NCBI GenBank assembly: GCA_903891505.1
Contig: CAITEO010000069.1
Coordinates: 1-9,686 of the forward strand
Direction of reading: 5' to 3'
From: an uncultured Candidatus Woesearchaeota archaeon
GTDB lineage: Archaea; Nanobdellota; Nanobdellia; Woesearchaeales; 21-14-0-10-32-9
Length of the DNA: 9,686 bases
In this document: positions 1 through 7,407 of the stretch, one piece after another
Layout of the letters: each line of letters opens with the position of its first letter
How positions within the stretch are numbered: position 1 is the stretch's first letter
Program-made: the position numbers and the translations under genes
The notes under the pieces: generated by a model
Told to the model about the DNA's origin: nothing
Database searches by the model: none
Seen by the model: the letters and a program-made list of their open reading frames with translations, nothing else

Positions 1-47
1 TATTTTATTATTTATTTTATCATTATCTACTAGTATTTACTATTCAT

Positions 48-1379
48 CTAATTAAGCCTTCTTACTAATAGCTGATTTGTTATAGTCTCCTCATAACCAT
101 ACCATAATTCCATTTTTAATGGAGTTGCATACGCACTTCCAATATCGTCAGCACTTCTCATATCATACCTGCACATTATCTTTGCAGTCTTAGTATTTGG
201 ATCGAGCCTTACCTTGTAAAAGTTCGTACAGTCAAGCTGAGTATTACCTATGTATGCAAATCCTATGTAAACAACATCATGCATTACAGGTGTGACTGAT
301 CCAGGATAGTATGGACTGCACATTTCAAGATAACCAACATCCCAAACTGTTCCAGGACCAACATTCTTTATAGTTATATCTAGGAGAACTTCTTTGCCAG
401 TATTTGTCTGCTGAACACTTGTTACTGCAACAGGCGCTCCCTGACTTCCTCCCCATGAATAACTCTGTGAAGTGCAAACTTTCTTCTCTGCAGAGAATGG
501 ATTAGGATCAATACATATCATAGGACTTACAAATGTCGTGTATGAATAGCAGGACTTTACTTGATAAGGTAAGTTATAATAATCCTGACCTGCAGGCCAA
601 TCAAGCATTTGGACCTTGAATGTCTTATAATCAATATCTCCTCCTGGGAAATCTGCATTATCTCCTTTCATATTAATTGTGCTTCCACCAAGACTTTCAA
701 AATCTAGTGTACTAACAAGAAGCATCAAAGATCTGCCATAACCCATAATTGAGAAATCAGCAATATTTGCGCCAATGCCTAAATCAAGCAACTGTCCGCT
801 ATCAGTCATTTTAATATTGAAATTTCCAATACCGAATTTTTGGAACCAAGGTTGGCCTCCGAAAATCTTTTCAAAAGTCTGGGCGCCTATATTCAGATTA
901 GTTGTACCTCCAAGTCTGGTAACTGATGAATCTAAACAACCAGTCAAGAAATTCCATTGTCCTATGGATTTACCTAAACTCATCAGATCAAAATAACATG
1001 AACTTCTTTTCTTGCTTATAGTTATTTCCTTACCACTAGGATTAGTGGAATCTATTTTGAAAACTTTGAACATATCTCCTGAGAATCCTGATATAAATAC
1101 AGCACCATACGAATCAGAGGCGCCGTCATTAACAACTTTTACGTTGAAATCCATTGTATTACTATCAGCCTGAGCTCTGTCAGATGATCTATAATAAAAA
1201 ATTGATGGTGGTTGATAAAGTGTTGTTATTACTCCTCTGCTGCCAGTGTAATACATACAACTATTTCCCTGAGAGCACTGTCCTTGTTTGCTGTTGCCAA
1301 ATGCAGTACAGCCAGCAACAATTAATGTCATTAGTAAAAGAACAACAAGTAACACACCCGTAATTGGAAATTTTCTCAT
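48..1379 (-). CDS. Lipoprotein with Ig-like C-terminal part, paralogue of the next gene upstream
   Basis: I do not recognise a named family. The protein has 443 residues and begins with a lipoprotein signal: Arg-Lys, a hydrophobic stretch at residues 8-22 and lipobox V-A-G-C, with lipid Cys24. It should therefore be anchored on the outer face of the membrane. After Cys24 there are ten more cysteines (35, 41, 128, 148, 277, 289, 302, 354, 384, 403). A motif GSQGAPV at 311-317 leads into a strand pattern ending in IKNVGPG (337-343) that looks like a CARDB/Ig-type beta sandwich. The last six cysteines, the QGAPV motif and the closing 'GNTQLDC' and 'PLKMELWYGY' stretches align with the neighbouring lipoprotein at 1537-2622. 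This copy has about 90 extra residues near 130-220. The ATG start has a GTGAGG ribosome site 7 bases upstream, and a TATA promoter lies further up. It is last in the envelope block. The secreted lipoprotein call is firm; its role is unknown. Confidence 0.88.
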   Translation of the reverse strand: MRKFPITGVLLVVLLLMTLIVAGCTAFGNSKQGQCSQGNSCMYYTGSRGVITTLYQPPSIFYYRSSDRAQADSNTMDFNVKVVNDGASDSYGAVFISGFSGDMFKVFKIDSTNPSGKEITISKKRSSCYFDLMSLGKSIGQWNFLTGCLDSSVTRLGGTTNLNIGAQTFEKIFGGQPWFQKFGIGNFNIKMTDSGQLLDLGIGANIADFSIMGYGRSLMLLVSTLDFESLGGSTINMKGDNADFPGGDIDYKTFKVQMLDWPAGQDYYNLPYQVKSCYSYTTFVSPMICIDPNPFSAEKKVCTSQSYSWGGSQGAPVAVTSVQQTNTGKEVLLDITIKNVGPGTVWDVGYLEMCSPYYPGSVTPVMHDVVYIGFAYIGNTQLDCTNFYKVRLDPNTKTAKIMCRYDMRSADDIGSAYATPLKMELWYGYEETITNQLLVRRLN

Positions 1380-1441
1380 ATTCCGTCCTCACACTTCCTC
1401 TTTTTTATTAATACCCTCTACACACATCATCTATTATACAA

Positions 1442-1455
1442 TATATAAACTTTTA
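1442..1455 (-). promoter_or_regulatory. Archaeal TATA/BRE promoter for the last lipoprotein gene
   Basis: On the minus strand the sequence reads TAAAAG followed by TTTATATA (1449-1442), a textbook archaeal TATA box with an A-rich BRE position. A start about 25 bases downstream would fall near 1420 and give a leader of about 40 bases before the ATG at 1379, which carries a GTGAGG Shine-Dalgarno site at 1392-1387. Both the box and the leader length match the promoter near 6157. The last lipoprotein can therefore probably be transcribed independently of the three genes upstream. Confidence 0.6.
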
Positions 1456-1468
1456 CATAATTTTCATT

Positions 1469-1482
1469 GATTTTGTAAAATC
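1469..1482. repeat. Short inverted repeat upstream of the TATA box at 1442
   Basis: GATTTT and AAAATC are separated by two bases. The repeat lies between the stop of the upstream lipoprotein gene and the TATA box at 1442-1449. It could be an operator or only a chance palindrome in AT-rich DNA. As a hairpin it is too weak to call a terminator. Confidence 0.25.
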
Positions 1483-1536
1483 TGTACTCTTTGCAAACCA
1501 TTATTCTAACTCCCTTCGTATGCACTCGCACCACAA

Positions 1537-2622
1537 TCAAGCCATTCTTGATATCTTGACGTCTTTTGAAGTTGTCGTCATATAAAAATATTCTGCTTCA
1601 ACGCTTAGCGGCATCTCATAATTCCTATTTGATGTAAATGGCAAGCCATTCTCAAAATCAGCAGGCAATGAACACCTTACACTTCCTTCATTTGAATACA
1701 TTCGTATATTTGCTTTTGAACATACAAGTTCTGTGTTGCCAAGCTTCACTATGACTCTTACTGCATCTCCAGTTCTATTTCCTAGACAAGGATTTTCACC
1801 AGGCATACTCGCAACTATAAGTCCTTTATCCGCATTCTTAAAATATATCTTGAAATTAGGCTCAACTATAACGCTTGCAGTCTGCTGACTCGCATGGGAT
1901 ATATTGCTTAGTTTTCCCGTAGTCTGGTCTAGTATAGGTATAGATGATACTGCAGTTGATGAATCTATTCCTACAGGAACCATATCTACATCAACTTGGC
2001 TTATTATGACAGGCGCACCTTGACCTGAAAAAGTATATGTTTTCAGATTTTTACAAATAGGGTTCAACTCCAAATTATATACATCCCCATCAACACAGAC
2101 ATTCTGAGTAAAAAAAGTCTTATAATAATAACACGCATTAAGCGTTATTTTTGTAGTTGGAGACTCTATTTTTCCATCAAGTTTATTCACATGAAGCATT
2201 GCTAAAGGTAGCATCGTCTTTTCCCCAATGGGCCATGTCTGGGATTTTCCTGCAAGATAAATCTCTGCACGATCGTTTATGTTTTGTAACATCATGTCTT
2301 TGTGATCTTTGTTGAAAGTAAAATACCATGGATCTAAACCGATGTAAACAACAATAGGTAATTGATTTTTACGTTCCACAGAATAAGCTCCTTTATTCCA
2401 TATCTCTGTGTATAATATTACGTCTGAATCTTCATACGCCTCGATAGGAGGATTATTAGTCGAGAACGAAGCAGAAATACCCTCTGTTCCTGTATAAACA
2501 TTTACTATCTGAGGTTGGCTCCCTGTGCAGCCAGTAAGTATGAACAAAAAAAACAACGCTAAACCTATCAAAAGAACTTTGTATGTATTTATTTTTAATG
2601 TAAATTTTGATTTTTGGCTCAT
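1537..2622 (-). CDS. Lipoprotein, paralogue of the downstream lipoprotein
   Basis: No named family is recognised. From the ATG at 2622 the protein has 361 residues: a Lys-rich n-region, a hydrophobic stretch at 16-30 and lipobox L-T-G-C with lipid Cys32. Six further cysteines (164, 176, 190, 279, 301, 317) match the last six of the 443-residue lipoprotein in order, with the first spacings nearly equal (12 and 14 here, 12 and 13 there). Also shared are YTG..G near 43, CYYYKTFF near 164, SGQGAPV at 199-205, KLGNTEL at 293-299 and the closing MPLSVEAEYFY. About 37 residues after the GQGAPV motif form an extra Ser/Thr-rich insert. A GTG at 2634 in the same frame would add four residues; I prefer the ATG because the GTG lies inside the best ribosome-site match (GATGTGG, 2637-2631). 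It starts 62 bases after the polytopic gene, probably in one transcript. Confidence 0.87.
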   Translation of the reverse strand: MSQKSKFTLKINTYKVLLIGLALFFLFILTGCTGSQPQIVNVYTGTEGISASFSTNNPPIEAYEDSDVILYTEIWNKGAYSVERKNQLPIVVYIGLDPWYFTFNKDHKDMMLQNINDRAEIYLAGKSQTWPIGEKTMLPLAMLHVNKLDGKIESPTTKITLNACYYYKTFFTQNVCVDGDVYNLELNPICKNLKTYTFSGQGAPVIISQVDVDMVPVGIDSSTAVSSIPILDQTTGKLSNISHASQQTASVIVEPNFKIYFKNADKGLIVASMPGENPCLGNRTGDAVRVIVKLGNTELVCSKANIRMYSNEGSVRCSLPADFENGLPFTSNRNYEMPLSVEAEYFYMTTTSKDVKISRMA

Positions 2623-2654
2623 ATTAAATTCCACATCATAATTGTTATTGAATT

Positions 2655-2676
2655 CTTATTTAGTTCTTATTTAGTT
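2655..2676. repeat. Two tandem copies of an 11-base unit between the polytopic and lipoprotein genes
   Basis: CTTATTTAGTT occurs twice head to tail at 2655-2665 and 2666-2676. On the minus strand each unit contains CTAAATAAG, which is TATA-like, and the units lie 33-54 bases before the ATG at 2622. They could supply a weak internal promoter or be slippage in AT-rich spacer DNA. Confidence 0.55.
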
Positions 2677-2696
2677 CTCCTGATTTTTTAATTATT

Positions 2697-4865
2697 TCAT
2701 TTTGGTATTCTAGATGGAGTCACGGTGCCGCTCAAACTTCTTGATAAATTATAATTATAGTCAGCAATACCTTGCAAAGTAATAGCATTTATTCCTGCCG
2801 GATCACTTATTATAGAATACACTGCATTAGGACTTATGTTTGCATTGCATGCAATTATAACTTTTGAATCTTTAGATACAGCACCTGCTGAAAAAAGGAA
2901 AACGTATTCATAATAAAATGGATTTTCCATTGGTAATTTACTTGTATACTTGCAAGAGGCTGTATTTGGAACATCAAACGCCCTTGGCACTTTTATGCTA
3001 ACACTTTTCATGGATGTTATCTCCCCCACATTACCTGTGCTCTGAGGATAATTTTCAACGGATAAGCCAAATGGCATCTTGTTGTTTCTGTTAATGCTAA
3101 GCGTAAAAGGCATCGCAACTTCATCACTCATCGCTACCTTAACAGGACCTGCTGTATAGATAGTCTTTGTTTTTTCAGGTACATTAAAGTAAGTATTCGC
3201 ATTAAATCCATCATGTACGAGCTGCCTAGATAAATTCTCATCTATAAAAGGATAAACAACGTATGCTGCTGTCTGAAAATTAAAATCTAGTTCCATAACA
3301 AACTTGTAACTACCATTAGTTAAGTTTTGTCCAAAATCACACATGACATTCAACTGATCTTCCATGTACATATCTATCGATGGAGGATCTACACTATTAG
3401 CTTGGATGGTTGTTTTGTTTGTTCCATCTGTTCTTTGAGCATAGCATTGTGGCGTTATTTTTGTCACATTGCCGAAGCTTCTGGCTTTGACTGTTCCAAC
3501 AAGAATTGTATCAGTATCTTCCGATGGACTCTGCGTGAATGATAGACTTGTGATGAATATTCCAGTAAGTGCTTTGTTTTGCTCAACTTGAGACGAATAT
3601 TCCTGTCCCATTGTTGCATTCTGCCAACCGACATATGCATTTTTCACACCCGACCCAATTCCAGTAATACCCTTAACAACATTATTCACTGTTGTTTTTA
3701 CAAATGTCTGGAATATAGGAATTGCTGTTTGAGGATTTACTGCTGTATTCTCTCCTTGTGTGAGTTGCGCCACAGTATTTGTCATGTTAGGCATTATGAG
3801 TGTTGTAAATAGCCAGATGACAAAAACGAGCGAAAGACCAATAATGTACAATCTTGAAAGAACAGAGGGCGACAAATAATGAAATATTTTTTTTCCCGCC
3901 TTAGCAGGTGATGGAAAACTAACATTTCTAACAAATATTAGATACAAAAGCCACCAGGGGACAAATCCTATGATTGCGCCAAGTATATTTGATGCATTAG
4001 CTGATGCCCCTAGTAATTTAAATGCCCAACTTAGTATAGGAATTATAAATACGGGTACTAACGAAACTATGAGGAAAAAATCAAAAATACCTAAAAGGAA
4101 CTCAGCTATACTTGAACTAAATGCCCAAGACGCAAAAAAACTAATTATAAAATATGCAAATGCCCTCTTATACAAGATAATTGTATCTGTAGATGAAAAT
4201 CCCCAATTTAAAAAATCCACAACCTGAACAATTATAACTGCAAGAAATAATAATTCAAAAAGCCATCTTTTTGATGGATTTATATCATTTTTTAAAACAG
4301 CGAGTAACTTGCTAGCATTTCTTTTAATCCATCCCTGACCACTTTTTCCAGGACTTTTTTGACTTGAACTACTATGCTCAGATTCTTCAGGTCCAATCTT
4401 TCTATGTTTTGCTTCAAAAGATTTATTAGCAGGTGCGGGAGATGATTCAGGTTCAGGTTCATATACACGCTCGGTTTTTACCTCAGAATGTTTTTCAACA
4501 TTATGCGAATGTTCTTTTAATTTCTCTGATCGTTCTTCCGCCTTTGAAGCTGCAGCACTGCTCTTTTTATGAACATCCTGCTCTACAACTGCAGCAGCAA
4601 CAGTTCCTTCTCCAGGAAACAATGATGCAGCCTGACCGAGTTGGGCTTCTTGATTTATTTTTTCAACCTGATGCTTTAAACTATCTCTCTCTCCTTCCCA
4701 ATCACCTAGTTCTCTTTCTAATTCATGTTCTTTTTTTTTAGAATCTACAATATTGTCTGGAGACGTCAACGTTTTAGTTATGGCTCTTTGATTAACTAAC
4801 TTCTGATGTAGTCTTTCTACTTCTTCCTTCGCAAACGCATAATCCGCATTAAGATCTCCACCCAT
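2697..4865 (-). CDS. Polytopic membrane protein with N-terminal coiled coil and C-terminal ectodomain
   Basis: No family is recognised for this 722-residue protein. Residues 10-75 are heptad-like and highly charged (predicted coiled coil). Residues 100-180 are a charged Lys/Glu/Ser/Pro-rich linker. About five membrane segments follow, near 200-219, 235-253, 256-281, 292-312 and 337-358. An odd number, with positive charge before the first, puts the N-terminus inside and residues 360-722 outside. The only four cysteines in the protein are in the ectodomain, as two pairs 35 residues apart (474/509 and 638/673). Nine N-x-S/T sequons occur there, including positions 360, 416, 466 and 514. The stretch near 433-465 and the C-x-F...MELDF pattern near 509-528 resemble parts of the two lipoproteins, which suggests a related beta module. 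The ATG is preceded by GATGTGA (4878-4872) with a 6-base spacer. The gene follows the anchored beta protein by 33 bases, so co-transcription is likely. Confidence 0.9.
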   Translation of the reverse strand: MGGDLNADYAFAKEEVERLHQKLVNQRAITKTLTSPDNIVDSKKKEHELERELGDWEGERDSLKHQVEKINQEAQLGQAASLFPGEGTVAAAVVEQDVHKKSSAAASKAEERSEKLKEHSHNVEKHSEVKTERVYEPEPESSPAPANKSFEAKHRKIGPEESEHSSSSQKSPGKSGQGWIKRNASKLLAVLKNDINPSKRWLFELLFLAVIIVQVVDFLNWGFSSTDTIILYKRAFAYFIISFFASWAFSSSIAEFLLGIFDFFLIVSLVPVFIIPILSWAFKLLGASANASNILGAIIGFVPWWLLYLIFVRNVSFPSPAKAGKKIFHYLSPSVLSRLYIIGLSLVFVIWLFTTLIMPNMTNTVAQLTQGENTAVNPQTAIPIFQTFVKTTVNNVVKGITGIGSGVKNAYVGWQNATMGQEYSSQVEQNKALTGIFITSLSFTQSPSEDTDTILVGTVKARSFGNVTKITPQCYAQRTDGTNKTTIQANSVDPPSIDMYMEDQLNVMCDFGQNLTNGSYKFVMELDFNFQTAAYVVYPFIDENLSRQLVHDGFNANTYFNVPEKTKTIYTAGPVKVAMSDEVAMPFTLSINRNNKMPFGLSVENYPQSTGNVGEITSMKSVSIKVPRAFDVPNTASCKYTSKLPMENPFYYEYVFLFSAGAVSKDSKVIIACNANISPNAVYSIISDPAGINAITLQGIADYNYNLSRSLSGTVTPSRIPK

Positions 4866-4898
4866 CTTTTTTCACATCATAAATCTTGCATTTTAAAA

Positions 4899-6092
4899 TT
4901 AGCTATTTGTTAGCCGTATCTTAATCTCGGTAATCGTTACATCAGTTAGAGGTTTTATCTCAACAGAATTCGTTCCAGGGCGCAAGTAATTATCGATCTG
5001 TCTTGTTTCTGCACGAAGCGCGGTACTAAATCCTATCTTCTTACCATTTATGTAAATTTCAAACCGCTTAGGCTCTGTATTAGGGAATACTAAGTCAACA
5101 TACGCATTGCGACTAGAAATTAGCTGAGCGTTAGCTGGATCTTGGGCATTTGTGAAGTTTGCATCATCCATTTCAAAGTAATAGATTGGATTATTATCTG
5201 TTTCATACTTATTTGAGAGTCTCATATTATCTATCATTATGGATCCTTTATCTACTGTGAATTTTATCTCATTCGATCCTACATGTAGCATCTGCGTCGA
5301 TATTGGGGCGTAGTTATATACTCCACAATCAGGTAAACCTCTAAATATACTAACTGAGTTGAAGAATACTTCAAGCGACGATGCTCCGCCAACATTGCAT
5401 ACTGGTGCATATCTTAATTGTGCACTCTTAAGATTGGATAAATCGCTATCTGATAAAGTAAGTGATTGAGTATTTTCACTCTGAGTTCTATCCATAACAT
5501 CCCCTGTTATTTTCAAATTTGAAATCCTGTACTCGTTATACGTCCAGAATGCAACGCCTGGACTTGAAACTGAAAATGTTAAAGTGTTTGTATCTTTGAG
5601 TTTTTCTTTAGGTAGAGTTATAGGTGGAGAATTGCCCGTCTGAAATTCGGAGTCTAAAATTGTTTCGCCATTCAGTTCTACATGTAGCGTCCCACTCATC
5701 TTGTCGATGTTGAATGAAAGCAAAACATTATCTGTAAGAACTGGATTTAAATTGAACTGCATTGTTTCTTCTTTTTTCTCGAATGCAGAATTCTTCACAT
5801 AAAGCGAACTTCTAGATGTTATTATTTCGCCGCTTACTTTTGTCGAGACTGTAAATGAAGGAAAATCATAATCATTCTCGTCATTTGAAATATATACTAA
5901 TTTTCCAGGACTCTCCCTCAATAGAATTTGCCCTGTTGTGTTTGAAGATGAAGATGACGATGTATTGTTCAGCAAATTTTCCCTGTCCGCAGGTGGAAGG
6001 AATAGAATATACAAAACTATTACAGCTGTGATTATTATGAGAACTATCGCTGCATTGCCACCAGCCTGCCCGAACTTGTTACACCTAACCAT
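4899..6092 (-). CDS. Single-pass surface protein with pilin-like N-terminus and three beta modules
   Basis: No named family is recognised. The protein has 397 residues from the ATG at 6092. The N-terminus is short and positive, with Gly-Gln at 8-9 directly before a hydrophobic helix at about 13-34 ending in LPP. This resembles archaeal class III pilin-type anchors, where a prepilin peptidase cuts before Gln, but the usual Glu at +5 is absent, so an uncleaved anchor is equally possible. A Ser/Thr/Asn-rich stalk follows (42-54, six serines in a row). Three similar beta modules then lie near 134-196, 238-296 and 342-396. Each has a strand, N-G or N-S, an Ile, then L-x-x-(G)-(S/T)-N and a closing strand, a pattern seen in jelly-roll binding domains. 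A likely disulfide joins Cys232 and Cys256. An in-frame TTG at 6113 is possible, but GAGGGTG lies 4 bases before the ATG and favours it. It is first gene of the envelope block, behind its own TATA promoter. Confidence 0.87.
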   Translation of the reverse strand: MVRCNKFGQAGGNAAIVLIIITAVIVLYILFLPPADRENLLNNTSSSSSSNTTGQILLRESPGKLVYISNDENDYDFPSFTVSTKVSGEIITSRSSLYVKNSAFEKKEETMQFNLNPVLTDNVLLSFNIDKMSGTLHVELNGETILDSEFQTGNSPPITLPKEKLKDTNTLTFSVSSPGVAFWTYNEYRISNLKITGDVMDRTQSENTQSLTLSDSDLSNLKSAQLRYAPVCNVGGASSLEVFFNSVSIFRGLPDCGVYNYAPISTQMLHVGSNEIKFTVDKGSIMIDNMRLSNKYETDNNPIYYFEMDDANFTNAQDPANAQLISSRNAYVDLVFPNTEPKRFEIYINGKKIGFSTALRAETRQIDNYLRPGTNSVEIKPLTDVTITEIKIRLTNS

Positions 6093-6096
6093 GTTA

Positions 6097-6103
6097 CACC
6101 CTC
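6097..6103 (-). promoter_or_regulatory. Shine-Dalgarno site that fixes the ATG at 6092
   Basis: GAGGGTG on the minus strand closely matches the archaeal GAGGTG core and sits 4 bases before the ATG at 6092. It would be internal to the protein if the in-frame TTG at 6113 were used, so it supports the shorter product. Confidence 0.6.
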
Positions 6104-6156
6104 TTTGAATCAAATGATTGAGTCAATCCCTATAGAGAGCATCTGTGCACTCGCAG

Positions 6157-6170
6157 TATATAAACATTTT
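6157..6170 (-). promoter_or_regulatory. Archaeal TATA/BRE promoter of the envelope gene block
   Basis: The minus strand reads AAAATG followed by TTTATATA (6164-6157). Transcription would start near 6134 and give a leader of about 42 bases before the ATG at 6092. The neighbourhood AAAA(T)GTTTATATA recurs at 1442. This is the best promoter in the window, and it separates the envelope genes from top6A. Confidence 0.65.
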
Positions 6171-6172
6171 GC

Positions 6173-6188
6173 TTTAGTTTGCACTAAA
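6173..6188. repeat. Inverted repeat just upstream of the envelope-block promoter
   Basis: TTTAGT and ACTAAA are separated by four bases and end three bases before the A-rich BRE on the minus strand. The position suits a regulator site, but one copy of a 6-base AT-rich arm is weak evidence. Confidence 0.25.
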
Positions 6189-6191
6189 AAA
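6186..6191 (-). terminator. Possible T-run terminator of top6A
   Basis: Six T residues on the minus strand lie about 40 bases after the top6A TAG stop (6232-6230), in a T-rich stretch with a second T-run nearer the stop. Archaeal RNA polymerase commonly terminates at such runs without a hairpin. It lies directly before the next promoter, as expected at a transcript boundary. Confidence 0.35.
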
Positions 6192-6229
6192 CAAGATTTT
6201 GTGTCCCTAAATAAAACTTGAAGAAATGT

Positions 6230-7312
6230 CTACTCAAGCCAGCTCTTCTGGTTCTTTAATTTCTCAGGAAGATAGTTGCTTATGACAAAGTTCAAGCCGT
6301 GCTTTGCAAGTGCCTGCTGTTCTGCACGACGTCCTGATTTCATGAGTGCATTTAGAGCGTTTTGCCATGACTTGTACTTCTGAATAAATGGATCGTTCTT
6401 AAGACCATCTTTTATTCTCTTAATATCAACTTCTTTGAGTGGATGTGATGGTAACTTGTACTCGTCAATATCCTTTGGAGTAATTCCGAGGAATTTTGCT
6501 CTTGGAACACAAAAGAATTCGTTGATGTGCGCAGCATTACCAGATCCAACTTTTAGTGTTCTGTAAATATTCAAAAATCCGTATGGATCTCCATCTGTGA
6601 ATACAAAAACATCAAGGTTCTTTTCATCACTAAGACGTCTGATGAATCTTCTGCACGCACGAGTCGGAACTCCTCCCATACTAACAAGTATGCAATTCGC
6701 ATCTTTCCAATACGTGTGTTTGTTCAATCTTTCAAACATACCATTTGTTTCTATTGCAATTATGAATTTTGCTTTTGTTTCGAACTTCAAAAGTTCTACA
6801 TCCGATGGAATTGAATATGATCCGCTTCCGAATTTTGTACAATCAATTCTTAGTTCTTTCCCAGACACTGGATCTTTATCTATGACGATTAATTCGCCTG
6901 CAACACTTCCTCCGTGTTCATCAGCGATGAAACCGAGTTGTTCACGATTGACTCCGAACATTGCTTCGATGTCGTCCATGACAGCGTCTGACTCTGGTTG
7001 TTCGTGGAATCTTGCTTCGCCCCAGTTCTTGCTAACGTAGTAAGCTTCCCTCTTCGTCGCAATATCGTCTGTTTCAACAAGATCTTTTGATAATGACATA
7101 ACTCTAAGTGTTTGAGCAAAAGTTTTTACGGTGCTCGCTGTGAGTGTTCTTTTTTTCTTTTGCCCTTTGAGTTCGAAGAAACCATCTTTTTCATTGTAAA
7201 AAACGTTATTCAAACTTCTAACAGGAGTTTCAAGTTCTGCTTTCTTTCCAGCAAGAACATTCTGTCTTATTTCTTCTGCTGTTCCCTTTATTTTTTTTAC
7301 AACATCTGTCAT
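6230..7312 (-). CDS. top6A: DNA topoisomerase VI subunit A (Spo11-like)
   Basis: This is the DNA-cleaving subunit of the type IIB topoisomerase. With subunit B it makes an A2B2 enzyme that cuts both strands, passes a second duplex through and reseals, removing supercoils and catenanes. From the ATG the protein has 360 residues, normal for the family. The winged-helix (5Y-CAP) part holds the active-site motif R-E-A-Y-Y, with Tyr92 the expected nucleophile by comparison with Spo11. The Toprim domain follows, with metal-binding Glu188 (IAIETNG) and Asp240/Asp242 (FTDGDPYGF). The conserved VSMGGVPTRACRRF lies between them. All key residues are present. A GTG at 7321 is in frame, but GTGAT (7321-7317) looks like the ribosome site 4 bases before the ATG, so I use 7312. 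It lies 201 bases after top6B, unusually far for this pair. Confidence 0.97.
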   Translation of the reverse strand: MTDVVKKIKGTAEEIRQNVLAGKKAELETPVRSLNNVFYNEKDGFFELKGQKKKRTLTASTVKTFAQTLRVMSLSKDLVETDDIATKREAYYVSKNWGEARFHEQPESDAVMDDIEAMFGVNREQLGFIADEHGGSVAGELIVIDKDPVSGKELRIDCTKFGSGSYSIPSDVELLKFETKAKFIIAIETNGMFERLNKHTYWKDANCILVSMGGVPTRACRRFIRRLSDEKNLDVFVFTDGDPYGFLNIYRTLKVGSGNAAHINEFFCVPRAKFLGITPKDIDEYKLPSHPLKEVDIKRIKDGLKNDPFIQKYKSWQNALNALMKSGRRAEQQALAKHGLNFVISNYLPEKLKNQKSWLE

Positions 7313-7321
7313 GATAATCAC

Positions 7322-7407
7322 ATTCTTGTTTTGATTTTTTATTTCTTGTTTTTTCTACTTTTTCCGTTTTATTTTCGACGTTATTCTTTCGTTTTATTCT
7401 CTTCTTT
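7322..7407 (-). other. Polypurine leader upstream of top6A
   Basis: Read on the minus strand, this stretch is overwhelmingly A and G with only scattered C and T. No clear BRE/TATA pair stands out; the A-rich GAAATAAAA near 7340 is at the right distance from the ATG but is poor. It may be an unstructured leader that keeps the top6A ribosome site open, or simply biased spacer DNA. Confidence 0.4.

Noticed and set aside
1..47. TAGTA/TACTA palindrome at 31-42 after the last lipoprotein gene
   Set aside because: A 5-bp all-but-AT stem with a 2-base gap is expected by chance here; no convincing terminator or gene is visible in these 47 bases.
2617..2639. Six-codon minus-strand leader peptide (ATGATGTGG...) overlapping the second lipoprotein start
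   Set aside because: The ATGATGTGG sequence is better explained as the ribosome site; a near-identical GATGTGA precedes the polytopic gene, where no such peptide makes sense.
6597..7040. 147-codon plus-strand open frame
   Set aside because: It lies wholly inside top6A on the opposite strand, and the conserved Toprim and catalytic motifs show that the minus strand is the coding one.
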